Assembly: GCA_947627405.1 (NCBI GenBank)
Contig: CANQVY010000043.1
Span: 1-8,811, forward strand
From: an uncultured Bacilli bacterium
GTDB lineage: Bacteria; Bacillota_I; Bacilli_A; RF39; UBA660
Reading direction: 5' to 3'
Length of the DNA: 8,811 bases
Part shown: positions 1 through 6,039 of the stretch, piece after piece
Position numbering within the stretch: the stretch's first letter is position 1
How the letters are laid out: each line of letters opens with the position of its first letter
Position numbers and translations under genes: made by a program
The notes under the pieces: model-generated
Seen by the model: the letters and a program-made list of their open reading frames with translations, nothing else
Database searches by the model: none
What the model was told of the DNA's origin: nothing

Positions 1-572
1 CCACTGGATCCATTCCAACAATAACCGCTACGGCCCAAACAACGGATCCAGATGAAGAAGCGCAAGTGCAAGTTCAAGAAACTGGAGGCAATTATCAATT
101 AAAATTTTCGATTCCACAAGGACCCACGGGACCAATAGGCCCAGCAAATGGTTTGGCGGCTTATGGTGGTATATATAATACAGTTGAACAATCCGTGAAT
201 ATTAGTACAATACATACGCCCACAAATGTTATTTTAACAACCCCTATGCCCACACAAAATATAGATGCATCTAGGGGAAATATCATAGTCGGTGAAAGTG
301 GAGATTATATGATTACTTATTCCATAACTTTACTTGCTGATACAGCGGGAACTGTAAAGTCTTATGTTCGTAATAATAATCTAGATATTACCCAAAGCAA
401 AATTACCAATACTCTAACCCAAAACCAATTAATTACTTACAGCAATACGATTATTACTACATTAGATGCAAATGAAACGATCGACTTAGTACTTGAATCA
501 AATAACACAGGTTTTCTAACTGTTAAATCGGCTACACTTACAATTTTAAAACTAAGTGCCGGTGAAGATTAA
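1..572 (+). CDS. Collagen-like surface protein, 3' end (BclA-type C-terminal domain), partial
   Basis: The reading frame is open to the left edge (codons in phase from base 3), so the gene starts off the window; the GTG at 66 is in frame but is internal to a repeat and has no ribosome site. The first residues run from a Gly-X-Y end (TGSIP) into a spacer of about 35 residues ending in FSIPQ, followed by a short collagen stretch GPTGPIGP (about 120-143). From about base 159 a beta-rich domain of roughly 135 residues starts with AYGGIYN and ends with LTILKLS, the pattern of the BclA/C1q-like jelly-roll that trimerises collagen-like stalks. Known for the family: exported or spore/cell-surface filaments. 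The gene is visibly richer in G+C than everything downstream, as is common for collagen-like genes. No clear terminator follows its TAA. The exact localisation cannot be told from this fragment. Confidence 0.85.
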   Translation, partial: TGSIPTITATAQTTDPDEEAQVQVQETGGNYQLKFSIPQGPTGPIGPANGLAAYGGIYNTVEQSVNISTIHTPTNVILTTPMPTQNIDASRGNIIVGESGDYMITYSITLLADTAGTVKSYVRNNNLDITQSKITNTLTQNQLITYSNTIITTLDANETIDLVLESNNTGFLTVKSATLTILKLSAGED

Positions 573-618
573 TCAACCATTTAAAACTGCAAAAATCATT
601 TTGAATAAGACAAAAATA

Positions 619-646
619 TTGACTATTAAAAAAAATGATATATAAT
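619..646 (+). promoter_or_regulatory. Sigma-A promoter
   Basis: TTGACT (619-624) and a perfect TATAAT (641-646) are separated by 16 bases, the best -35/-10 pair in the window. The start of transcription would fall near 652-654. It reads toward the gene at 874, leaving a leader of about 220 nt that contains no convincing coding region. Confidence 0.75.
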
Positions 647-657
647 AATCATTATCA
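643..657 (+). promoter_or_regulatory. Fur/PerR-type operator (7-1-7 inverted repeat)
   Basis: TAATAATCATTATCA matches the Bacillus Fur box TGATAATNATTATCA at 14 of the 15 positions when N is counted as a match. The right half is exact and the left half differs only at its second base. Against the PerR box TTATAATNATTATAA it also has few differences. It overlaps the -10 hexamer at 641-646 and runs over the expected transcription start, the usual place for a repressor. The match is seen directly; the identity of the regulator (Fur, PerR or Zur class) is inferred. AT-rich sequence raises the chance of an accidental match. Confidence 0.5.
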
Positions 658-838
658 GAAAAAAAGTTTAAATAAATTAGGAGAAAAATATAGATAGGTA
701 AAAATTATTACCAAAATAAATAAAATAGATCCTAAAAAAACAGTATATGAATTATGCTAAGAAAAGTAGAGCTAAAAGATTGGACCATACTTTCTGATAA
801 AAAAAAGAAATACAACTAAAAAATGTTTCTTTTTTTAT
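653..838 (+). ncRNA. Candidate small RNA or long leader downstream of the Fur-box promoter
   Basis: About 185 bases run from the predicted start to a hairpin with a U-tract, with no plausible protein gene. There is a small stem GGTAA/TTACC (697-701 with 708-712). An SD-like AGGAG (679-683) is followed at the right distance only by ATA-TAG, so no start codon is available. The only ATG frame of note (747-797, 16 codons) has no ribosome site. Two readings fit: a free small RNA controlled like the iron-responsive RNAs of other bacteria, or a long 5' leader of the gene at 874 with an internal attenuator. Neither is proven by sequence alone. Confidence 0.3.
797..838 (+). terminator. A/U-rich hairpin with U-tract (weak terminator or attenuator)
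   Basis: An A-rich arm ending in AAAGAAA (to 810) pairs with TTTCTTTTTTTAT (826-838) across a loop of about 15 bases. The stem has a single G-C pair, so it would be weak, but the run of T makes it terminator-like. It lies 36 bases upstream of the ATG at 874, inside what would be that gene's leader. Confidence 0.4.
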
Positions 839-873
839 GATTCTATTAAATTGACAAATTGGAAGTGAAAAAA

Positions 874-1404
874 ATGGAGTTAAAAAATATGGATTTATCT
901 TTAATTAGAACCAATATGATTTTAAATCGAAAAAAAAAGAATATAACTTATGAGGGAGTCAATTGTTATGGACAAGCCTTAAATATTTCTTTTATGCCAA
1001 AAGTGATTCATTTAGATCAATATAAGGTAGGATGTTTTTCAGGCAAAAACACACAACATTTACAAACCCCTGATTTAATTGCTAATTTAGAAAGTGACTT
1101 AGATGCATTACATGTAAAATATAGCAAATCTCTTCCTATTTGTTCTTTAAAAAAAGAGGATGCCTGGAAAATTATTCTCTTTGTAAAACAAAATAAAAAT
1201 GCCTCTTTTAAAGAAAAAATTTCACAAATCGGAGGTCCAAATGAAATAAAAGATTTTCATTTTATAAAACTCCAAGATTGGGAGTATTCCTCTAAAATGG
1301 GATATAAAAAACCAGTGCAAAAAGGTAGTTATAGAAAGATGGTAAAAGAATTAAAAAGAAAAGGATACAATTATGTAAAAACATATAAATTAATGATAAA
1401 ATAG
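874..1404 (+). CDS. Hypothetical protein, unrecognised family
   Basis: A 176-residue basic protein that I do not recognise. I chose the ATG at 874 because GGAAGTG (861-867) stands six bases before it; a TTG at 859 would extend it by five residues, and ATG 889 (preceded by GGAG) is a second alternative. There is no signal peptide and no hydrophobic segment, so it should be cytoplasmic. It contains three cysteines (31, 54, 90), a region rich in Lys (about 91-117), and a basic tail from about 150 with many Lys/Arg/Tyr. Composition resembles its downstream neighbours. It is flanked by the leader with the Fur-type box upstream and a terminator right behind its stop, so it is probably transcribed alone. 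TAG is followed in frame by TGA, giving a tandem stop. No function can be assigned. Confidence 0.7.
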   Translation: MELKNMDLSLIRTNMILNRKKKNITYEGVNCYGQALNISFMPKVIHLDQYKVGCFSGKNTQHLQTPDLIANLESDLDALHVKYSKSLPICSLKKEDAWKIILFVKQNKNASFKEKISQIGGPNEIKDFHFIKLQDWEYSSKMGYKKPVQKGSYRKMVKELKRKGYNYVKTYKLMIK

Positions 1405-1432
1405 TGAAGGAATTTCTTCATTATTTTTTTTT
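1405..1432 (+). terminator. Rho-independent terminator
   Basis: The hairpin TGAAGGAATTTCTTCA (1405-1420; stem TGAAG/CTTCA plus a G-U pair) is followed by TTA and nine T. It starts on the base after the stop codon of the 874-1404 gene. Confidence 0.75.
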
Positions 1433-1436
1433 GGTA

Positions 1437-1445
1437 TGATATAAT
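1437..1445 (+). promoter_or_regulatory. Extended -10 promoter of the channel operon
   Basis: TGATATAAT (1437-1445) is a perfect extended -10 element. The 17-base-upstream position is TTCATT (1417-1422), only a weak -35, and it lies inside the preceding terminator. The expected start near 1452 leaves a leader of about 11 bases that is little more than the SD AGGTGA (1453-1458) of the next gene. Confidence 0.6.
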
Positions 1446-1462
1446 CGTTTATAGGTGATAAA

Positions 1463-2266
1463 ATGAATTATTTTGAATTTATTTTAAAAGTCATTTGTGA
1501 AAAAAGGGTATATGGACCATTTCTTACCATTTTGTTTGGGATGATGATTTATAAGATTTTTATAAAAATTCTTCATAATCTGTTGATAAAAGGCAAAGAT
1601 GGATTTGAAAAGAAAAGAAGAATGACTATTTTTAATTTAATGAGAAATATTATTACTTATCTTATTTACATGATTATTTTACTAATTATATTGAGTATTT
1701 TTGGAATAAATGTCTCTTCCATTTTAGCATCCTTAGGAATTGTATCGGTTGTTTTAGGCTTGGCCCTACAAGATACAATAAAAGATTTTATAAATGGAAT
1801 TTTTATTATCACTGATAATTTCTTTGTTGTTGGAGATACTATTAAATATAATGATTTTCAAGGAGAAGTTATCGCATTAGGATTTAGAACGACCAAAATA
1901 AAAGATTGGGAAGGAAAAGTAAAAATTATAGCCAATCGAAATATTTCAGAAGTGACAAATTTATCTCAACAAAGAGCCTCCTTATTTATAAGGATACCCA
2001 GTGCTTATGAAATAAAAAAGAAAGAAGTAGAAAACACAATAAGAAAAATACAAGATAGAATTGAACAATTTAAAGGTGTTTATAAAACGGAATATTTAGG
2101 AATCTCTAAATTTGCAGATAGTTTCACGGAATATACTTTAAAAGTTGTATGCAAATCTTCTGATCAATGGCAAATAGAAAGAGATATTTATGGAATTATT
2201 AAAGAAGCTTATGATGCCAAAGAAATAAATATTCCATATCAAAAAATAGAAATATTAAAAGGATAA
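1463..2266 (+). CDS. MscS-family small-conductance mechanosensitive channel
   Basis: A 267-residue inner-membrane channel that releases solutes on hypo-osmotic shock. Hydrophobic segments lie at about 17-39 and 58-83. The pore helix at about 86-117 carries the Gly/Ala-rich stretch SLGIVSVVLGLALQD, followed by the family signature FFVVGDTI (120-127). The beta domain holds GEVIALGFRTTKIKDWEG (134-151), and the C-terminal alpha/beta domain ends with the typical NIPYQKIEI. The usual IPNS motif is replaced by IANRN (156-160). Length is normal for the short three-helix members such as B. subtilis YkuT. The start is fixed by AGGTGATAAA just before ATG. It is first in a run of four genes; only 14 bases separate it from deoD, so co-transcription is likely, though the products have no obvious shared function. 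Confidence 0.93.
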   Translation: MNYFEFILKVICEKRVYGPFLTILFGMMIYKIFIKILHNLLIKGKDGFEKKRRMTIFNLMRNIITYLIYMIILLIILSIFGINVSSILASLGIVSVVLGLALQDTIKDFINGIFIITDNFFVVGDTIKYNDFQGEVIALGFRTTKIKDWEGKVKIIANRNISEVTNLSQQRASLFIRIPSAYEIKKKEVENTIRKIQDRIEQFKGVYKTEYLGISKFADSFTEYTLKVVCKSSDQWQIERDIYGIIKEAYDAKEINIPYQKIEILKG

Positions 2267-2280
2267 AAAGGAGTGAAATT

Positions 2281-2991
2281 ATGCCAACACCACATATAGA
2301 AAGTAAAAAAAATGAAATTGCCGAAAATGTTTTAATGCCAGGAGATCCTTTACGTGCAAAATACATTGCTGAAAAATTTTTGACGGATTATAAATTAGTC
2401 AATAGAGTTCGAAATATGTATGCTTATACAGGATACTATAAAGGAAAAAGAGTAACCATATTCGCATCTGGTATGGGAATTCCAAGTATCGGAATATATG
2501 CTTATGAATTGTTTCAATTTTATAATGTACAAAGAATTATTCGTATCGGTAGTGCTGGAAGTCAACATAAAGATGTTAGAGTAAATGATGTCGTTTTATC
2601 TATGGGAGCTTATTCATTAAGCTATTATGATAAACTTCTCGATGGGAATGATAAAAACATTGTTCGAAGTTCTTTTGCTTTAAATGAAAAAATCATAAAA
2701 ACGGCTAAAAAATTAAATAAACCGATTGTTTATGGATTAACCATGACAAGTGATGTTTTTGACGTTTATGTTGATTTTGAAAAATTTAGAAAAAATTTTC
2801 CAAATGTAAATTTCTTAGCTGTTGAAATGGAAGCTTTTGGGCTTTTCTATTTAGGAGAAAAATTTAAAAAAGAAACAGCGTGTTTAATGACAATTGTTGA
2901 TTCAAAATATGAAAAGAAACAATTAACCAGTCAAGAACGAGAAAAAAGCTTAGATGAAATGATTATACTTGCTTTAGAAGCGCTTATATAA
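2281..2991 (+). CDS. deoD: Purine nucleoside phosphorylase, DeoD type
   Basis: This 236-residue enzyme cleaves purine (deoxy)ribonucleosides with phosphate to base and (deoxy)ribose-1-phosphate, for purine salvage in the cytoplasm as a hexamer. Visible family features are the N-terminal TPHI, MPGDPLRAKYIAE (19-31) and RIIRIGSAG (85-93). They also include AVEMEA (180-185) and the late ER motif (219-220). Residues expected in the active site are present: His5, Gly21, Arg25, Arg44, Arg88, Met183, Glu184, Arg220. Where E. coli DeoD has Val-Ser-Asp, this protein has Val-Asp-Ser (206-208). The best fit is loss of the serine just before the catalytic Asp, leaving Asp207 as the acid. SD AAAGGAG (2267-2273) is seven bases before ATG. 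The sequence is divergent but full length. Exact base preference cannot be read from the sequence. Confidence 0.93.
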   Translation: MPTPHIESKKNEIAENVLMPGDPLRAKYIAEKFLTDYKLVNRVRNMYAYTGYYKGKRVTIFASGMGIPSIGIYAYELFQFYNVQRIIRIGSAGSQHKDVRVNDVVLSMGAYSLSYYDKLLDGNDKNIVRSSFALNEKIIKTAKKLNKPIVYGLTMTSDVFDVYVDFEKFRKNFPNVNFLAVEMEAFGLFYLGEKFKKETACLMTIVDSKYEKKQLTSQEREKSLDEMIILALEALI

Positions 2992-3014
2992 AAGAAAAAA
3001 ATGCATATAATAAA

Positions 3015-3023
3015 AAAAGGTGA
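3015..3023 (+). promoter_or_regulatory. Ribosome binding site that decides the yfmF start
   Basis: AAAGGTGAT stands seven bases (counted from GG) before GTG 3028. The same AGGTGATA motif precedes the channel gene's ATG. The upstream in-frame ATG at 3001 has only A-rich sequence before it and no SD, so GTG 3028 is the more likely start. Confidence 0.6.
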
Positions 3024-3027
3024 TATA

Positions 3028-4299
3028 GTGGAAACAAAAAAGATAGATAAAAATACCTATAAAATTCATTTGATTAAAACAGACAAATTTAAAAATATTG
3101 ATGTAAGAATTTCTTTTCGAAATAAAATAAAAAAAGAAGAAATTACCAAAAGAAATTTTTTGACATCAATATTAACTTACTCAACAAAAAAATATAAAAC
3201 CAAAAGAGATTTAATGGTCAAAATGCAAGATTTATATGGAGTAAATATTTCTGCAAAAAATATACGATTAGGCAATAGTATGCTTAGTATATTTACAATG
3301 TCTACTTTGGAGGAACAATACACGGAACCTGGAAATTTAGAAGAATGCATAAAATTGCTTTTTGAAATACTTTTTCAACCAAATGTAGAAAAATTAAAAT
3401 TTGATAAAGAATCATTTGATATTGTTCAAAAAAACATTGAAACAGAAATAAAAAGTTTTAAAGAAAATAAAGATGCTTATGGAATTACCAGAATGTTTGA
3501 AAATATGGATGAAAATGCTCCTTTTTCTTATCGAATGGTTGGGTACTATGATGATTTTAAAAAAATAGATCAAGAAAATTTATATACATACTATAAAGAA
3601 TTTATACAAAATAATATTATAGATATATATGTAATTGGAAATTTTGATGCCTATGAAGTGGAAAAGTTCATTGGCAAATATTTTAAATTTTATAAATTAA
3701 ACAAAGATTTTAGTCCCTATATAAAAAATAGCAAAATGCCTAAAAAAATTCGTAAATTTATTGAAACAGACGATTTATCTCAATCCAAGTTGGCAATTGG
3801 CTGCCGATATAAAGAGTTAAGCGAATTTGATTTTAAGTATACACTGACGCTATATAATTTAATATTAGGAGTATCTTCCGATTCAAAATTATTTCGAGTT
3901 GTACGAGAACAAAATTCCCTAGCATACTATGTATATTCTCGAATAAGCAAACTAGATGATCTATTACTAATTGTATCTGGAATAGAAGGAAAAAATTTCG
4001 AAAAGACATTTAAATTAATTCAAGAACAGATGGAGGCAATAAAAAAAGGAGACTTTACAGAAGAAGAAATGGAAAAGGCCATCACATTTTTTATTTCTGC
4101 ATTGGAACAATTAGAAGACAATCAATATGAAATTTTAGAAAATTATGTATCTATGCAATTGTTAGGTATTGATGATATAGAAACTAGAAAACAGAAAATA
4201 AGAGAAGTCACAAAAGAGGATATTAAAAGAGTGGCTAAAAGTATAAAAATAGATACAGTTTATTTATTAAAGGGGGATAAGAAAGATGAAGAAAATTAA
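3028..4299 (+). CDS. yfmF: M16-family EF-P modification-associated protein YfmF (non-catalytic partner)
   Basis: A 423-residue cytoplasmic M16 peptidase homologue, matching the usual 420-430 for this family (B. subtilis gene name ymfF). Known for the family: needed with YfmH for the 5-aminopentanol modification of elongation factor P, which helps ribosomes through proline stretches. The zinc motif HxxEH is absent. The corresponding region reads RNFLTSILTYSTKKY followed by KMQDLYGVNIS, characteristic of YfmF proteins, so it should be the inactive subunit. The second half retains the M16 substrate-binding Arg and Tyr in VVREQNSLAYYVYS (about 292-305 from the GTG start). I start at GTG 3028; ATG 3001 would add nine residues. 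It follows deoD closely and overlaps yfmH by 14 bases, which suggests translational coupling and a heterodimer. Confidence 0.88.
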   Translation: METKKIDKNTYKIHLIKTDKFKNIDVRISFRNKIKKEEITKRNFLTSILTYSTKKYKTKRDLMVKMQDLYGVNISAKNIRLGNSMLSIFTMSTLEEQYTEPGNLEECIKLLFEILFQPNVEKLKFDKESFDIVQKNIETEIKSFKENKDAYGITRMFENMDENAPFSYRMVGYYDDFKKIDQENLYTYYKEFIQNNIIDIYVIGNFDAYEVEKFIGKYFKFYKLNKDFSPYIKNSKMPKKIRKFIETDDLSQSKLAIGCRYKELSEFDFKYTLTLYNLILGVSSDSKLFRVVREQNSLAYYVYSRISKLDDLLLIVSGIEGKNFEKTFKLIQEQMEAIKKGDFTEEEMEKAITFFISALEQLEDNQYEILENYVSMQLLGIDDIETRKQKIREVTKEDIKRVAKSIKIDTVYLLKGDKKDEEN

Positions 4300-5566
4300 T
4301 TTAAAAGGATTAGATGTAACAATCTATACAAAGAAATTAAAAAATGGATTGGATGTTTTCCTTATTCCCTATGAGAATAAAAATAATTATTTCTTATCTT
4401 TTTTAACAAAATATGGATCCTCTGTTGATGATTTTGTTCCAATAGGGAAAAAGGAATTTCTACATATTCCTCAAGGAGTTGCCCATTTTTTGGAACATAA
4501 AATGTTTGAAAATGAAGATGGATCGAACCCATTTAGTTTTTATTCTGAAAGTGGAACAGGAGTAAATGCAAATACTTGGTTTACTAGAACCCAATATATT
4601 TGCTATGGAAATAATGAAATTGAAAAAAATTTAGAGTATTTATTAGAATTTGTTTCTGCACCTTACTTTACAGATGAAAACGTCAAGAAAGAACAAGGAA
4701 TTATCGAACAAGAAATTAAGATGTATGACGATCAAGCGGAATGGAAAATTGATGATGTCTTAAGACTTGGAATTTTTAAAAATGAACCCACAAGAAATGA
4801 TATTGCAGGAACAGTAGAAGAGATTAATAAAATTACAAAAGAAATCTTATATGCATGTTATTATACATTTTATACACCATCAAATATGGCTTTTTTTGCA
4901 AGTGGAAAGATGAATATAGATAAAATAGAAGCAATTCTTGATGCCTATGATGTAAAATATAAAGCTAAAAAGACGAAGATAAAAACAAAAGATTATAAAG
5001 AACCAGACGAAGTCTATAAAAAGGAACAAAGAATGAAAATGAATGTTGTTGTTCCAAAATTGGGATATGCAATAAAAATAAACAATACTCAATTTTCATG
5101 TACACCTGAATTTTTAGATTATTATTTAAATTTATTTTTAACAATCAAATTTGGTCTTACTTCAAAGTTTAGAGAAGAAGCAAAAAAGGAACAATTAATG
5201 ACTTCTTTCTATGCAGAAATATTTACGATTTCTGATCATACAACAATTAGTTTTTATGCCGATAGTGAAAAACCAGATGCGCTGATTGAAAAATTGAAAA
5301 AAGAATTGTTAAAAAGAGACATAGAAGAAGAAGATATTAAAAGAATTCAAAAAGTATGGAAATCTTCTGAAGTACAAATGACAGATAATATTGAAATCAC
5401 TTTAAATAATTGCATACAAGATTATTTAAGATATGGTCAAATTATAACGGATCGCCTAGATAAGATTAAAATGTTAAACAAAAAAGATTTAGATGACATA
5501 TTATCTAAAATTGATTTTAATAATGTATCATATGCCATTATTGAACCAAAAGAAGAAATAAAATAG
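4286..5566 (+). CDS. yfmH: M16-family EF-P modification-associated zinc peptidase YfmH
   Basis: A 426-residue zinc metalloprotease of the M16 (pitrilysin/MPP) family, partner of YfmF. The inverted zinc motif HFLEH is at 67-71, inside QGVAHFLEHKMFE. Glu143 in GIIEQEIKMYDD is the expected third ligand, seven residues after Glu136, as in pitrilysin. The active site is therefore intact, in contrast to yfmF. The second half has the SKFREE (M16 fold) stretch and a Lys/Glu-rich helix region. The SD AAGGGGG (4270-4276) and the ATG at 4286 lie within the end of yfmF. The gene ends with TAG, immediately followed by a T-rich tract. In B. subtilis the next genes include ymfI; here a small membrane protein follows, so the conserved EF-P cluster is incomplete at this site. 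Confidence 0.92.
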   Translation: MKKINLKGLDVTIYTKKLKNGLDVFLIPYENKNNYFLSFLTKYGSSVDDFVPIGKKEFLHIPQGVAHFLEHKMFENEDGSNPFSFYSESGTGVNANTWFTRTQYICYGNNEIEKNLEYLLEFVSAPYFTDENVKKEQGIIEQEIKMYDDQAEWKIDDVLRLGIFKNEPTRNDIAGTVEEINKITKEILYACYYTFYTPSNMAFFASGKMNIDKIEAILDAYDVKYKAKKTKIKTKDYKEPDEVYKKEQRMKMNVVVPKLGYAIKINNTQFSCTPEFLDYYLNLFLTIKFGLTSKFREEAKKEQLMTSFYAEIFTISDHTTISFYADSEKPDALIEKLKKELLKRDIEEEDIKRIQKVWKSSEVQMTDNIEITLNNCIQDYLRYGQIITDRLDKIKMLNKKDLDDILSKIDFNNVSYAIIEPKEEIK

Positions 5567-5577
5567 TTTCTTTTTTT
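5548..5577 (+). terminator. A/U-rich hairpin at the end of yfmH
   Basis: AAAAGAAGAAA (5548-5558) pairs with TTTCTTTTTTT (5567-5577) across an 8-base loop that contains the stop codon region. There are only two G-C pairs and one G-U, so termination may be partial. The left arm is inside yfmH coding sequence. Confidence 0.45.
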
Positions 5578-5586
5578 ATAAAATTA

Positions 5587-5595
5587 TGCTATTCT
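5587..5595 (+). promoter_or_regulatory. Possible extended -10 promoter of the small membrane protein gene
   Basis: TGCTATTCT (5587-5595) has the TGn extension and a fair -10 hexamer TATTCT, placed 22 bases before the SD and ATG region and right after the yfmH hairpin. The -35 position (TTTCTT, 5567-5572) is poor. Confidence 0.35.
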
Positions 5596-5617
5596 TTTAA
5601 TAGAAGGTAGTGATAAG

Positions 5618-5926
5618 ATGTATATTGATTTAATCATATGTATTTTACTGTTAATAATAATGTTGGTATGGTTTAAAAAGTTTGATAGCTATATATATGC
5701 TTTTGGTATTTTGGATATTATGCTACGTATATTATTTTTTATCAAAACGCATATGGATGTACCAATGTTTACAAAAATATTAGGATATTTGCCATCTTCT
5801 TTAGCAGGTCTTATAGAAAAATATACCTCGGGAACATTAGAATTAATTTTACTTTGGATTATTGTTGTACTTTACATCATTTTTGAATATCATATAATAA
5901 AGTTTTTTGCGAAAAAAAGAAAATAA
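5618..5926 (+). CDS. Small membrane protein, unrecognised
   Basis: A 102-residue protein with probable membrane helices at about 3-18, 26-43 and 74-96. A more polar middle stretch lies between helices two and three (about 44-72, including LPSSLAGLIEKYTSG), and the C-terminal tail KKRK is strongly basic. Three helices with a positive C-terminus would place that end inside the cell. The SD is AAGGTAGTGAT just before ATG 5618. TAA is followed in frame by TGA. It stands between the yfmH hairpin and a strong terminator and may be a single-gene unit or read-through from the upstream operon. I do not recognise a family; no catalytic or transport motif is visible. Confidence 0.75.
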   Translation: MYIDLIICILLLIIMLVWFKKFDSYIYAFGILDIMLRILFFIKTHMDVPMFTKILGYLPSSLAGLIEKYTSGTLELILLWIIVVLYIIFEYHIIKFFAKKRK

Positions 5927-5931
5927 TGATT

Positions 5932-5955
5932 AGGAATGCTATGGCATTCTTTTTT
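5932..5955 (+). terminator. Rho-independent terminator
   Basis: GAATGC (5934-5939) and GCATTC (5944-5949) form a perfect stem around the loop TATG, extended by flanking A-T and G-U pairs, then six T. It sits six bases behind the stop of the small membrane protein gene. Confidence 0.85.
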
Positions 5956-6039
5956 ATACAGAAATTGGCAAAGAAAGAAAAAATAAAATTGGATACAAGA
6001 GTTATCGTGTGGGAATACTATTAAAGAAAGGAGTGTAAG

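Noticed and set aside
66..68. GTG as the start of the collagen-like gene
   Set aside because: The frame is open to the window edge, upstream residues continue the spacer pattern, and no SD precedes it.
851..856. Perfect TTGACA as a -35 element for the 874 gene
   Set aside because: No -10 hexamer lies 16-18 bases downstream; that position is already the SD and start codon region.
4880..5092. 70-residue frame on the minus strand
   Set aside because: It lies fully inside yfmH, is rich in Phe/Ile/Tyr as expected from antisense of A-rich coding sequence, and has no SD.
5956..6039. Riboswitch or sigma-B-type promoter before the surface protein
   Set aside because: The leader is short, shows no multi-stem fold, and GTT/GGGAAT spacing is far too short for a sigma-B promoter.
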